From contig JABBOT010000080.1 in NCBI GenBank assembly GCA_016165875.1, forward strand, positions 47,202,032 through 47,266,031: 64,000 nt of DNA, read 5' to 3'. The position numbers and the translations under genes were made by a program. The stretch is from Acanthopleura granulata. Its lineage: Eukaryota; Mollusca; Polyplacophora; Chitonida; Chitonidae. The notes below the pieces were generated by a model. That model made no database searches. It saw only the letters and a list, made by a program, of their open reading frames with translations, and had not been told where the DNA came from. Shown piece after piece: positions 9,801-20,085 of this stretch; the stretch's first letter is position 1; each line of letters opens with the position of its first letter.

Positions 9801-11992
9801 AGAGAGATTATCAGCAATGACTCATTCAGATCAACCTTACCATCAACTGCAAGAGTTACTGGAAGAACTTTCCCAAGATAATTGCAAACCTGCAATTGTA
9901 AGCTATTATGTTCTACTGATCATTTTGCTCATGATATAAATATCAGCTATGACTTTTATGAATGTCAAACAATTTGCATCGATTGGCTGTTTGTTGAGTG
10001 GCCTGCCAAAGTGGTTTCCCCCTACTAATGGTGTTCTGACTCCTGTTTCAAAATGCATGTTCAAGAGAAGACATTTGTTTTCAGGCTATAACTTAGCTTT
10101 TCTAAAGCCAGCACAAACACAAGCTATCGCCGTAGCAAAACACCTCTCCTGCCTGTTTTCAAAGCACTTTGCTCAAGTCAAGTTTCAGCACAGCACACAT
10201 GTTCCATCAGCTCACAACGTAGTGGAACACGCCACTTCTGACATGATACTTCATGTGACTGTTTTGGGAGTCATGTGACAGTTCTCAACAACAATGACCA
10301 ACAGGGCAGACAATCACCTGTTGTTCTCGTTCCCTCGTTCTCCTGTGGAGATTTCACGTGATGAAAACAATTGGTCACACTTCCTGGTTGTGCTGATTGC
10401 ATAGTTTGTTTCAATGCACACAATGAGAATTTTATTTCATGTTAAAAACAAGACTGATATTGTTATCAAGACCTCAAGAGATGAAAAACTCAACAAATAT
10501 GTGCTTACACATAACCTGCTTAGCAATAGACAAGAGAGGCGTTGTGCTAAACTGATAGTTCCTGTCTGGGCTGGGCTTAACACTAGTCACTTGAATTTCA
10601 TCCAATCAACACGGGTCATCGAGCCTATAAGCAACCTTATCCATGTTCTATTGACTTTTTTCATTGATTTTGTTTTTAGTATGTTGACTTTTTTTATTTA
10701 TTTTTTTTTGAATAATTATTAATTCAATTGCTTTGTTTACAATGAGCATTTCCTGTTGATAGGACGAGGAAGCAGAGTCACTGATTTTCCCTGAAGATCC
10801 TGAGGTAGACTCCCTGACTCAGGCTGAGGATGGGTTCTCTCTGATTTGCCTGGATGATCCAAGTGTATGTGGCTGTGATCAGGACCATGATCACGGACTG
10901 AAAAACATCACGCGCTGCAAAAAAGCTAAGTTGAAGGCCAAGCCAGAATCGTGCCCAGATTCCAAAGAGAGTGGTGACTCGGACACCACACTGTTGATGA
11001 AGGATGACAAAAAGCAGCAGGGCGATTTATCCGGTAGTGCATCAGGAAACGAGGCAGTCAGCTCAGGCAAGCTGAGCGACACGGCTGATGTGGATTCTAC
11101 TTCATCTAAGGAATCAAGTAACCTGACCCCAAGTGACCAGCGCAGTAATGAAGAGGCGCCCAGTTCTCTGAAGGAATCGGACACAATGTCCAAAGGAGAA
11201 TCGGATACTTCTTGTAGAGACCAGAAAGATGCAGAGTCAGACAAGGAATCCAGGAACATGCCACAGATAGATTTCCTCCAGAAAATAATGACACCGTTGA
11301 AGATTCGAGTGCCTCAGATTTGTCAGTTCAGTAAAATGAAAAAGTTGTCAAGTTGGATGACAGAGACAACATTCAATGAAAACATTGAAAAGAATTACCA
11401 GTTGAAAATCAAGTCGAAAGAGGAGGTGTTAGAGGAGGATTGGAAGCGATCCCTTGAAATGCCGCAGTCTGATGAAGTAAAGGTGCAATTCTATGCCTGT
11501 CAAGAGGAGATTAAAGAGAAACAGTTTGCTAAAACAAAGACTGAGCAGCTAAGAAATGTGATCATTACAGAGTTGATGGGGTCAATGATGCCCCAACAAG
11601 AGGCAACTCATGACACAGCCACACAAAATGAAGAGGTCTTGAAACAGGATCCACTCGCCTCAACAGACAAAAACAGTGCTGAAAACGTGTCAACACACAA
11701 AGATGGTGACTGCAGTCCGGAAAATGTTAGCACGGAGGGAGAGTGTTCTCAGGAAGCTGGCCCTCAGCAGACTGTTGGAATGGAACATTCACATTCAGGA
11801 GCAGAGGGTGTTGAGGGTGATCAAGCGAGTGTAGGCATACCCCATAGGGAGGATGCAATCTCAGACTTGCAATCTGAAAGCCTGACAAGTGGCGGACAGG
11901 CAGGTGAGGATGAGCCCCGATTCCCCTTCGAGGTGCTTTTCTCCTCGGCAAGTGATGACGGAATGGACATGGACACGCTGGGAGATGAATAG
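697..11992 (+). CDS. Unnamed acidic Ser/Glu-rich protein, C-terminal part (3 exons)
   Basis: Gene-level entry with coding exons 697-867, 9658-9897 and 10763-11992 (stop TAG 11990-11992). All three are bounded by consensus AG acceptors and GT donors and every junction is phase 0, giving 57 + 80 + 409 codons. The first exon is Ser/Asp-rich. The second is basic, with PPWLQRTKWTKETEQQYTLP, and ends in a Leu/Glu-rich helix. The third opens with an acidic stretch and a short Cys/His cluster (CGCDQDHDHG), then a long low-complexity Ser/Glu/Asp/Lys region, and ends FPFEVLFSSASDDGMDMD. I do not recognise the family. The 5' part lies outside the window. The first visible intron (868-9657) holds the virus-like element, so the element is probably transcribed as intron sequence of this gene. 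Confidence 0.72.
868..1614. repeat. Intron flank with 118-bp direct repeats, left of the virus-like element
   Basis: A block of about 118 bp starting TGTTCCGACTAATTTCTGCT at 961 recurs at 1079, with a third partial copy (ACATAAACTTTTACGAATTG) at about 1170-1223. The copies share CATAAACTTTTGCCAATTAT. No coding sequence is convincing from 1224 to 1614. The minus-strand open frame at 1181-1432 has no recognised domain. I could not find an inverted match to this block on the right side of the element. Confidence 0.6.
1615..3778 (+). pseudogene. Polymerase-helicase-like viral gene, heavily disrupted
   Basis: Coding potential runs through several frames. An ORF from ATG 1615 ends at TGA 1942 and continues in the same frame to TAA 2020. 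A second block (about 2030-2570) carries an in-frame TAG at 2189. Frame changes follow near 2570 and 2690. A block ending at 3172 (TGA) contains RVATNSIYVTKVALHKLEGF at 3076-3135, which resembles the D-T-D-S catalytic motif of family B DNA polymerases with Asp residues replaced (Ala-Thr-Asn-Ser), so even the frame-intact part would lack the metal ligands. The helicase domain follows from 3320. The whole would have been one large replication protein. Assignment to polymerase B rests on this single motif and on gene order, and is therefore moderate. Confidence 0.5.
3320..3778 (+). pseudogene. Superfamily 1 helicase remnant (Pif1/RecD-like)
   Basis: Walker A GGGGSGKT lies at 3356-3379. A Walker B-type VVIWDEVCTV lies about 60 residues later, followed by a Q/D-rich turn (CCVDQGQP), which is the order seen in SF1 helicases. 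The domain stops near 3778 after KTLKKAIR, where the plus-strand frame begins reading antisense through the minus-strand gene at 3785. The C-terminal helicase motifs are missing, so a deletion has joined the 3' parts of two convergent genes. The apparent 279-aa open frame to 4159 is therefore partly artefactual. Confidence 0.6.
3785..4635 (-). pseudogene. Candidate viral capsid/structural protein, one frame change
   Basis: Reads from 4635 down to about 4110 in one frame (including FELLESHMPFYQSTL), then switches frame and continues from about 4099 to 3785 (including SDTLWNINLNMPARSIKGIL and ending WDEARKFFAAG). The combined length is about 280 residues. The composition (few Cys, beta-rich, no signal peptide) and convergent position opposite the replication gene suit a virion protein. 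I infer a capsid role but see no diagnostic motif. The C-terminal end abuts the truncated helicase. Confidence 0.4.
4751..5955 (+). pseudogene. Viral membrane protein with five premature stops, frame otherwise intact
   Basis: From ATG 4751 a single frame can be followed to TGA 5953-5955. It is interrupted only by nonsense codons at 4924 (TAG), 5488 (TGA), 5497 (TAG), 5506 (TGA) and 5785 (TAG). The N-terminus is acidic, with a globular middle and a charged coiled-coil-like segment (about 5400-5490). A transmembrane segment is encoded at about 5653-5715, then a Pro-rich linker, then a second hydrophobic C-terminal region. No family is recognised. Point-nonsense decay without indels is unlike the neighbouring genes. 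Confidence 0.5.
5947..6147 (-). CDS. Small Pro-rich tail-anchored viral protein
   Basis: 66 codons, intact from ATG to stop. The N-terminal half is rich in Pro and Ala (PAAVPIPRPMPAAPAPVSP), followed by a charged RSTRERDKEK and one C-terminal membrane segment (VALVILSVALGLALIWSY). The stop overlaps the end of the convergent plus-strand gene by 9 bp. It may be a minor virion or membrane protein. Function is unknown. Confidence 0.4.
   Translation of the reverse strand: MPSAVHAPSTGETSIIKPQPAAVPIPRPMPAAPAPVSPRSTRERDKEKVALVILSVALGLALIWSY
6190..7199 (-). pseudogene. Unassigned viral gene, two frame changes
   Basis: Three minus-strand frames join head to tail: 7199 to about 6900 (starting MFDKAFSFNRNVTHYYIGGV), about 6900 to 6480 (containing GVAYYYVTRTGYVKSHNNYD), and about 6485 to 6190 (starting near VNYIIRTYVWAILRAQAQT). 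Together they give roughly 335 residues of consistent soluble-protein composition. Breaks lie near 6900-6940 and near 6480. A structural role is possible from its position among candidate virion genes, but no motif shows it. Confidence 0.4.
7225..7745 (+). pseudogene. Unassigned small viral gene
   Basis: An ATG at 7225 opens a short frame ending at about 7263. A second frame runs from the start of the 7260s to the stop at 7743-7745, giving about 150 residues and ending FADFMLGLTTIY. The likely original start is the 7225 ATG with one frame change near 7260. No domain is recognised. Confidence 0.35.
7897..8590 (+). CDS. Unassigned viral protein
   Basis: Open from ATG 7897 through about 230 codons of soluble, beta-rich composition (for example GGCMIGGGADTASYLDVNTP). 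The formal open frame continues to 8898, but past about 8590 it enters the next gene through a C14 homopolymer, so the 333-aa reading is probably a fusion of two genes. No family is recognised. Confidence 0.4.
8597..9110 (+). pseudogene. Viral membrane/coiled-coil protein, frame broken at C14 run and near 8885
   Basis: ATG 8597 starts ATGGCGCAACTG, but the frame is lost in the run of 14 C at 8632-8645. The downstream frame encodes a charged helix (HISTLKKGIEDERDTRAALY), then a Gly-rich hydrophobic segment (TASMGLGVPGFGVLSTIIV). A second switch near 8885 leads into a basic linker and the acidic helix ALIDGKISDTEFRLVVGEVE, ending at 9108-9110. The layout (Pro-rich head, helix, membrane segment, cytoplasmic helical tail) suggests an integral membrane protein. 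Function is unknown. Confidence 0.45.
9111..9657. other. Right flank of the element; intron end
   Basis: No coding sequence or repeat is recognised. It should contain the right boundary of the element. The last bases (CTGCCGTTTTCATGCAG) are the splice acceptor of the exon at 9658. Confidence 0.5.
9658..9897 (+). CDS. Unnamed gene, internal exon
   Basis: 80 codons, phase 0/0. Acceptor CATGCAG before GAA; donor ATT|GTAAGC. It encodes a basic segment with QRTKWTKETEQQYTLPKRSA and a Leu/Glu-rich helix near its end. This is the most conserved-looking part of the visible protein. Confidence 0.7.
9898..10762. other. Intron of the unnamed gene
   Basis: T-rich intron with acceptor TCCTGTTGATAG. The ORF-like stretches at 9949-10278 and 10414-10722 have no recognisable content. 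Confidence 0.6.
10763..11992 (+). CDS. Unnamed gene, terminal coding exon
   Basis: 409 codons plus TAG. It opens DEEAESLIFPEDPEVDSLTQ, then has a Cys/His-containing stretch, then a long disordered Ser/Glu/Lys region with many SKES-type repeats, and ends MDMDTLGDE. Low-complexity acidic composition suggests an intrinsically disordered tail. Confidence 0.75.
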   Translation, partial: DEEAESLIFPEDPEVDSLTQAEDGFSLICLDDPSVCGCDQDHDHGLKNITRCKKAKLKAKPESCPDSKESGDSDTTLLMKDDKKQQGDLSGSASGNEAVSSGKLSDTADVDSTSSKESSNLTPSDQRSNEEAPSSLKESDTMSKGESDTSCRDQKDAESDKESRNMPQIDFLQKIMTPLKIRVPQICQFSKMKKLSSWMTETTFNENIEKNYQLKIKSKEEVLEEDWKRSLEMPQSDEVKVQFYACQEEIKEKQFAKTKTEQLRNVIITELMGSMMPQQEATHDTATQNEEVLKQDPLASTDKNSAENVSTHKDGDCSPENVSTEGECSQEAGPQQTVGMEHSHSGAEGVEGDQASVGIPHREDAISDLQSESLTSGGQAGEDEPRFPFEVLFSSASDDGMDMDTLGDE

Positions 11993-12099
11993 AATCAAGG
12001 CTTGCTGTTTTCCTGTGAATTTCATTTCCTACATCATGTATGATGAATGAGTAGGAAAGTACCACGGTCAATACTGGTGGAATGAACTTCCTCTATGAA

Positions 12100-13275
12100 A
12101 TGTCTTGTGCAGTGAAAATGTCTGTGGAGTACAGTATCATTGTCTGAATTAATGTCGTCGTGTGGATAAGTTTGCTGTGGCTGGATAACAAGTGTTGGGT
12201 CTGGAAATGTTTATTTGTGGATAACAGGCACTGTGTCTGAACATCATTGACTGTGTCGGAATGAACTGATTTGTGGAAAATAGTGGGCGTGTCTGGATAA
12301 CAGTGGGCGTGTCTGGATAACATTATCTGTGTCTGGATAACAGTCACTCTCTCTGGATAACAGTCACTATGTCTGAATCACAGTTGCTGCGCCTGAAGAA
12401 CAGTTGCTGTGCTTGTATCACAGTCGTTGTGTTTGGATAACAGTCACTGCATCTGGACAACAGTCGCTGTGTCAGGATAACAATCACTGTGCCTGTATAA
12501 CAGTTGCTCTGTCTGTATAATAGTCGCTGTGTCTGGATAACAGTCGCTGTGTCTGGATAACAAGCGCTGTGCCTGGATAATAGTTGCTTTGTCTGTACAA
12601 CATTTGTTGTGTCTGGATAACAGTCGCTGTGTCTGGATAACAGTCGCTGCATCTGGATAACAGTCGCTTTGTCTGGGTAACAGTCGCTGTGTCTGGATAA
12701 CATTCGCTGTGTCTGGATAACATTCGCTGCATCTGGATAGCAGTCGCTTTGTCTGGGTAACAGTCGCTGTATCTGGATAACAGTCGCTGTGTCTGGATAA
12801 CAGTTGCTGTGTCTGGATAACATTCGCTGCATCTGGACAACAGTTGCTTTGTCTGGGTAATAGTCGCTGTGCCTGTATAACAGTCGCTGTATCTGGATAA
12901 CAGTCGCTGTGTATGGATAACAGTTACTGCAACAGTCACCATGTCTGGATAACACTTGTCATGTCTGGATAACATTCGCTGCATCAGGATAACAGTCACC
13001 GTGTCTGGATAACAGTTTCTGCATCTGGATAACAGGCACTGTGTCTGGATAACAGGTGCCGTGTCTGGGTAATAGTCGCTGCACCTGAGTGACAATCACT
13101 GTTTTTCAATAACAGTTTCTGCATCTGGATAATGGTCCCTGGGCCTGGATAATAGTCGCAGCATCTGGATAACAGTCACTGTGTCCGGGTAACAGTCGCT
13201 GCGTCTGGATGATACTTGGCAAGGCTGGATAAGTGAGTATGTCTGGATAACAGTCGCTGTGCCTGGATAAATATA
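12100..13275. repeat. 20-bp minisatellite after the unnamed gene
   Basis: Roughly 55-60 head-to-tail copies of a unit close to CAGTCGCTGTGTCTGGATAA begin about 110 bp after the stop codon. Copies vary at the CGCTG/CACTG and GTGTC/GCATC positions. The minus-strand 203-codon open frames here are a 20-aa period of the repeat, not genes. It probably lies in the 3' UTR or just beyond it. Confidence 0.9.
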
Positions 13276-13929
13276 TTTGTGGATGAGGTTTGTGTTTCTT
13301 GATGACAGTTGGTGTCCAGATTTCTGCTGGTGTGATTACATATTAACAGTTGCAATGATTGTGTTACAGGAATGCAATGTATGTGTCTGAATTACTTGGT
13401 GTGTTACCTGTCTGGCATAATAACTGTGAAATAAGTAAATATGTAATGTGGATTACAGTTGCAAAATCTGGACAACAGGTGCTGTGTGAATGAGGATTCA
13501 TCCTGTGGAGTTGCTGTGTTTGTGGATTACATTTGTGGAGTCTGTGGATAATAGTCAGTTTGTGGATGAAGGTACATCGTGTGTAGTTGCTGTGTTTGTG
13601 GATTACATTGATGTAGTCTGTGGATAGCAGTTGCTGTATGAATGGGGGTCCAGCTTGCTACTGGTGTAAACTGTAGTTCTTCTGCACATGGATCATAAGA
13701 TAATGTACCGTGTTGTAACTCAACTTATGAAAAGGGCAACCAGAATGATGAAACTAGTGTTATGTTCAAAAGTTTATACAAAATATCTGCTTCACTAAAT
13801 TTCTTCCCCTAAATTCCAAATTTCAACCAAGACCAGTCGAACTGAGCCATACAGATTGCACTTGGTATATAGAACATTATTGATCAGAAGGGGATTAACA
13901 TTTATAGGGCTGCACTTGCTCCTGGACAT
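13276..13929. other. Non-coding, decayed repeat fringe
   Basis: 13440-13640 retains degenerate copies of a GTGGATTACA/TTGCTGTGT motif, probably an older arm of the neighbouring minisatellite. Nothing else is seen. Confidence 0.5.
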
Positions 13930-14705
13930 CAGACCAGTTAAAATAGAACTCTACTTGAGTACTGTTCCATTTTTTGCTTGCTCTTAGCCACAAGGCAAAT
14001 ATTTAGATACAGCACTGCTTGAGTACTGCTGTGTTTTGTGCTTGCTACTGGCTATCAGGCAAGTGTTAACATACAGGACTGTTTGAGTACTATTGTGTTT
14101 TGTGCTTGTTACTGGCCATCAGGCAAGTGTTAAAATACAGGACTGCTTGAGTAACGTGTTTTGTGCTTGTTACTGGCCATCAGGCAAGTGTTAACATACA
14201 GGACTGCTTGAGTACTATTGTGTTTTGTGCTTGTTACTGGCCATCAGGCAAGTGTTAAAATACAGGACTGCTTGAGTACTATTGTGTTTTGTGCTCGTTA
14301 CTGGCCATCAGGCAAGTGTTAAAATACAAGACTGCTTGAGTAACGTTGTGTTTTGTGCTTGTTACTGGCCATCAGGCAAGTGTTGAAATACAGGACTGTA
14401 TGAGTGCTGTTGTGTTTTGTGCTTGTTACTGGCCATCAGGCAAGTGTTAAAATACAAGACTGCTTGAGTACTCCTGTGTTTTGTGCTCGCTACTGGCTAT
14501 CAGGCAAGTGTTAAAATACAGGACTGCTTTATTAACATTGTGTTTTGTGCTTGTTACTGGCCATCAGGCAAGTGTTAAAATACTGGACTGTATGAGTACT
14601 GTTGTGTTTTATGCCTGCTACTGGCCATTAGGCAAGTGTTAAAATACAGGACTGCATGAGTACTGCTGTGTTTTGTGCTTGTTACTGGCCATCAGGCAAG
14701 CGAGA
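13930..14705. repeat. About 64-bp minisatellite
   Basis: About twelve copies of a 60-64 bp unit containing TGTGTTTTGTGCTTGTTACT followed by GGCCATCAGGCAAGTGTTAA. Outer copies are more diverged, and unit length varies by short deletions (for example GAGTAACGTG lacking the CTATT block). Confidence 0.9.
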
Positions 14706-16414
14706 GTGCACTGTTCTGTTGGGGATACTCATGGTGTGTCTTGAGAAGTGGCTGGGAAGTAAGGTTTCTATATGTCTGGTCATTTTTTTGTTTATTTCTG
14801 TGCAGTTGTTTTTGTCATGTGTAGAATTGCTGTGTCAGTGATCTCATATTGATGGTGTACAGTTTGTTGTGTCCAGAGTACAGTTCCTCCTCAGCATTAC
14901 ATTACAGTCCTATATTGTATGTTTGTTAAATCCGGTGATGATCAGAAAGACTAGCTTTGTACATATATTTTTTCCTTGTCCTCATGTTAATGTTAATGTG
15001 TATGGTAATGGTACTGAGTACCAATTGACAGACTTTTTGCTGATGATGAAGGTGTCTTAAGGACAGAATTATGTTGTGGTAATCCCGACGTTTATTTGGG
15101 TAACCTTTGATAATTTTGTCACCACCCTTCTTTGGTTTGATATCACCTTTCATGACTTGACTATAGTTTGATGATACATGTTTATTATACATTTTTCGAG
15201 TAGGGTACATGTACAGCATGGAGAGTCAGAGGAGATTCACTGATAGTTTTATTAAAACTTTGGGGTGAATCTTAAAGTGGTATAGTTTTCATGCAAATAA
15301 AAAGTTTCATAGACTGTATACCAAGTCATAACATTTCATGAAGTTGCCTTGGAAATAATCGCTACGTTTGGGCTGAGTTTTTGTGGGAGTCCGATTCTAC
15401 ACTGTAATGAGTGGTTACGTGTATGAAATAAAGGAATAAGTATTTCCTGAAGAAAGCAATTTGTTTAAGTGTCTATCTCATCTCACACATGAAGAAGAGT
15501 TACAGCTCTAAGATATCTGACATTAAAAAACATGAAGTGATGTGGTTTACATTGGACATGCTTGAAATAGTGCCATTTCACAATTTTTTCACTATTCATT
15601 TTTTCATTTCTTTGAATGGGATACTTGCACGAGCTACACATCATACTTTGACCTTGTTAAAGTTGTGTCAAATCTGCCAGTATTTGTGTGACCTGTCCAT
15701 TAATACGTTGGTAAAGTACTTGGACACACGACTGATAGAATTTACTAGGGTTGTTTTTTGGCTATCTCTATTGATGAAATAAATGTTTATGTAAGATTGT
15801 TTAGTTGAACCCACATGGAACTCAGACAGAACGGGATTCTTGTGTTGTGATAAATTCCTGGAAATGTTGTATTAAGGTTGTCTAGTATTGAAATAGTGCC
15901 ACGGGCAAAAACAACATGGTAACATGGTAGGTGTTGAACATTGTCCCACCAGCTGTATTGAACTGTATAATGTAGACATTTTGGGAAAGTTCATCATTTT
16001 TCATGAAAGAAATATGTGAAATACAGGAGATTTGTACAGTAGAAATTGCAGTGGTTGTTATCACAAGAAGACTTCCTTCAGTTGTTCTGCGACTGTTGTC
16101 ATTAAATGTGTTCGGATAATGTGAAATGAACAGCTGGTTATAGTGCCTCACTGAATACATCTTTTGAACTATTTTTTAAATCATGTGTACATGTACTAAT
16201 GTTGTTGATGTTGCGTTGTTGCTCTGGGTAATTTACTGATAGTCATTGTTCCATTAAATTTTGCCATTTTAAATTCAATAATGTTAATTTCCAATTTCCT
16301 ATGGACCCTGCTACATGCGAATATTTACTTTGACTGATATACTCTCTCCCAAACAGTAGTTAAACATGCTCCACTCAATAGAATACATTGTTCTGAAGAA
16401 AGTATGGATTATGT
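14706..16414. other. Intergenic or 3' UTR; no gene seen
   Basis: AT-rich. GAAATAAAGG at about 15425 could be a polyadenylation region for an upstream transcript, but nothing else supports it. Open frames here (15489-15782, 15882-16160) have no coding character. Confidence 0.4.
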
Positions 16415-16520
16415 GAGTATACGGTAGCCACTTGTCCAGTGAGTATATGGTAGCCCCTTGTCCAGTGAGTATACGGTAGCCACTTGTCCAGTGAGTATAC
16501 GGTAGCCACTTGTCCAGTGC
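16415..16520. repeat. 26-bp tandem repeat, four copies
   Basis: Four near-identical copies of GTGAGTATACGGTAGCCACT plus TGTCCA. The small number of differences suggests recent amplification. Confidence 0.85.
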
Positions 16521-18884
16521 ACAGATGATCATCTGTCAGCACCCTGCACTCAGCACTTTACTATTAAAAAGTTGCACCTAAATTAGCCTAGTGTTATAGT
16601 TTATGATCAACTATAGATACAGCTTAAGTATGTGAAAATAATATGTTTTAACTGGAGATAAATAAATCCATTTATCATGTACTTTAAGGTTTACAAAAGA
16701 AATGTGTGGATAGTAGTAATGGTACATTATGTACCCATTGTGCCCCAACTGCTGTCCATACAATCATGTTATCTTGTCATATGGACCATGCTTTTGTGTA
16801 TTTGTAATTAATCATCCATTATTGTAATAATGAGTGATTTATTTATTTATTTATGGATGATGCCTTTTGATCAGGGGAAAGTTTCCTTTGTAACTAAAAG
16901 TTATAACATGGCAAGTGAACAGTAAATACAAGTTCGAGTGCCATTCCAAAAGTTTTTAAATAATTGAAAAACATTATCTCAGACAATGTGATCTGTGCTA
17001 TTGCACAGGATATTGCCTTGGTTGCAAATATATGGTTTCATCATATTTTTGGTTTATGTTTAACCTAGCAATTTTAGGTATTGACCACATTGGGGAAGAC
17101 ATTAATGTATTGTTATTTTATCTTCTTTTTCATTTCGTTAAAAGTTGTTATTTCATTTGCCTGAGGCTGTGTACTTAAGGAGTAGGTTTATAGTGTTGGA
17201 AAATATGGCTTGTGAAGAGTTTAGCTGAACCTGTATGTTTGTCCAGTAAAGCAGTATTTCAGACCATCCATGCTAATTCAGAGTGGTGTGATTAGCCGTA
17301 GAAAATGCATATCAGTTCACGTAGTTTTAGTTGCAGAACAGCTATTGGAAATTGAAAAGTTCTGAACATTAGAAATGGATTAAGGACTTACCTCTTTTGT
17401 AGATTTTTGGATACTTTGCAATTCTGGTATTACTAACTACAAGTTTTATTTTAGTTACAGTGTAGAAGACTTTCTTTCCATGCACTCAGTAATGTTGCAT
17501 TCATGTGACATTATAGTTTCCAGTTGTGACTTGCTGTTTTTGGGCCTGTGGGAGAAAATTTGTCTGACATCTGTGACATGTATGTTAGGTCTTCATACAC
17601 TGAAATGTTTTGGACACCTCTTGTCCTGCCATTTGTAACACAACTACAGGAATCTTCTCAGGTAGAACTATTGACATTCTGTCGGTCAGGTGGGCCTTGC
17701 AAATTTGTAACAGTGCTGAATTCCTTAAGAACTAATAAGCTTTGCTTTGACCAATGATATAATATCACTATTCCTAGAAGCTCAACAAAATGCAGTTTTG
17801 TTCATATTGGAAGTCAGTAAAAATATTTCAGTGAGGTTTGTATGTCTTTTATTTTGATGCAAATTCACTCACAGCAAGAAGGGTGTGAAAATGAGTGTGG
17901 ATTGTCAGCATATGATTACCGTGCAAAGATTTGGATAGCCTTCATTATTTAGTTTTAGTTGTAGACATTAGTTTTACTTATGTACTTTCCACATGTTCTG
18001 GTGACACAGAAAATCATCGAATAACTTTGTTCAGATTGATGACTTCGGCACAGTCATTTGCATTGTTAATACAGAATCAGATCTGAGTTACTTTTAGTGG
18101 TACATTCATGTCAGCCTTTCTCATAATGTACAAATATTCATAAGAGGTTGGCATGAGTTTTTGCCTTTAAATGTTAAGGATATAGATGGAAAGGCAGATG
18201 ATAAATGCTCATTGTGGTTGTGATATTGGTCTGTTAAATTGTCTTTGTTTTTCTGTACACAGTGGTAAGAGATGTGTACGTGAAATGGAAATAAAATATT
18301 GTTGTTGCCTTGAAGATCACATACTGTCTTCAGAAGTTTGTCTGTTTTACTTAATAAATGAAACTCATTTTCATAGTTTAAATTATGGTTAAAGGGTTGT
18401 GTCAGGCATGAAGCATACGTAGCTAGACAAGTTACAGCTAGGTCAGGTAAAGACCATACAAGTCAGGGCTGCTATATTCACCATTGTCCTTCAAAATAGA
18501 AATGTAGCATATTAGGGCATGTTGTGAATGACACATTTTCTGATCACACTTTTCTGTGTAATTTTGCTTTATTATACACTTAAAAGAGAGGTCTTACAGA
18601 AAAAATCACTTAAAATTTCAAGTGCTGGTAATTCATGTGATTGAATTATAAACTCTTGAGGTGTCACAAGTACTGATGTGTATGCCAGGACTGATCTGTA
18701 GCTTTAGTAAATAGTGACTGTGTTGATACGAGAAGGCAATGATTTGTATCTAAAGAAATGGTACCACTGAGAGTATTGATAGCAGGAATTTGTGCTTAGC
18801 CTGTTGCAAGCAGGCTTGCCAGTTCTCTACCATGACACTGACTGGTGTTTTATTGCTATGACTATGACCCTCTGCACTCTAATC
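16521..18884. other. Intergenic; nothing recognised
   Basis: AT-rich unique sequence with no splice-supported coding exon. The open frames at 17548 and 18186 lack any recognisable domain. Confidence 0.4.
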
Positions 18885-20085
18885 TCCTCATCAAGTTTTT
18901 CAATAGTACGGACATAACTCTGTTTGATAGAAACTTACAGCATAGCTTGTGGTCATCCAAAATCCATCCGCATTGCCAAGTCTTCTCTCGGACATAACCC
19001 AGTTTGACACTTACAGCATAGCTTCTGGTCATCCAAACTCCATCCACATTACCGAGTCTTCTCTCAGACATAACCCAGTTTGACATTCACAGCATAGCTT
19101 GTGGTCATCCAAAATCCATTTGCATTACCAAGTCTTCTCTCAAATATAACCCAGTTTAGTACTTACAGCATAGCTTGTGACAATCCAAACTCCATCCGCA
19201 TTGCCAAACCTTCTCTCAGACATAACCCCGTGGTCATCCAAACTCCATCCGTATTGCCAAATCTTCCCTCAGACATAAATGAGTTTGATGCTTTCAGCAT
19301 AGCTTGTGGTCATCCAAACTCCATCCGTATTGCCAAGTCTTCTCTCAGACATAACCCAGTTTGGCACTTACAGCATAGCTTGTGGTCATCCAAACTCCAT
19401 CTGCACTACCAAGTCTTCTCTCAGACATAACCCAGTTTGGCACTTATTGCATAGCTTTTGGTCATCTTCCTTCTGCATTACCAAGCCTTCCCTCAGACAT
19501 AACCCTGTTTGACACTTACAGCATAATTTGAGGTCATCCGAACTCTTCCCTCCTTACAAAGATTTCTCTCAGGCAAAACCTAGTTTGTCACATAAGGAAT
19601 GATTTATGACCATCCAAACTCCTCACTCCTTACCAAGATTTCTCTTAGACAAAACCTAGTTTGTCACATAAGGAATGATTTATGACCATCCAAACTCCTC
19701 ACTCCTTACCAAGATTTCTCTTAGACAAAACCTAGTTTGTCACATAAGGAATGATTTATGACCATCCAAACTCCTCACTCCTTACCAAGATTTCTCTTAG
19801 ACAAAACCTAGTTTGTCACATAAGGAATGATTTATGACCATCCAAATTCCTCTCTTCTTACCAAGATTTCTCTTAGACAAAACCTAGTTTGTCACATAAG
19901 GATTGATTTATGACCATCCAAACTCCTCACTCCTTACCAAGATTTCTCTTAGACAAAACCTAGTTTGTCACATAAGGAATGATTTATGACCATCCAAATT
20001 CCTCTCTCCTTACCAAGATTTGTGTCAGAAAAAACATAGTTTTTCACATAAGGAATGATTTGTGACCATCAGAACTCCACCAACA
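18885..20085. repeat. About 75-bp satellite with two subfamilies
   Basis: From 18890 to about 19540, copies share TTCTCTCAGACATAACCCAG and TAGCTTGTGGTCATCCAAAC. From about 19540 to 20070 a second subfamily shares CTTAGACAAAACCTAGTTTG and AGGAATGATTTATGACCATC. Both have the same underlying order (ATCCAAACTC, then TACCAAG, then TCTC-AGAC, then AAACC-AGTTTG), so they are two homogenised blocks of one array. About 15 copies in total. Confidence 0.9.

Noticed and set aside
12344..13095. Minus-strand open frames of 203 codons with a repeated Tyr-Pro-Asp-Thr pattern
   Set aside because: Exact by-product of the 20-bp minisatellite (20-aa period); no start context or flanking coding sequence.
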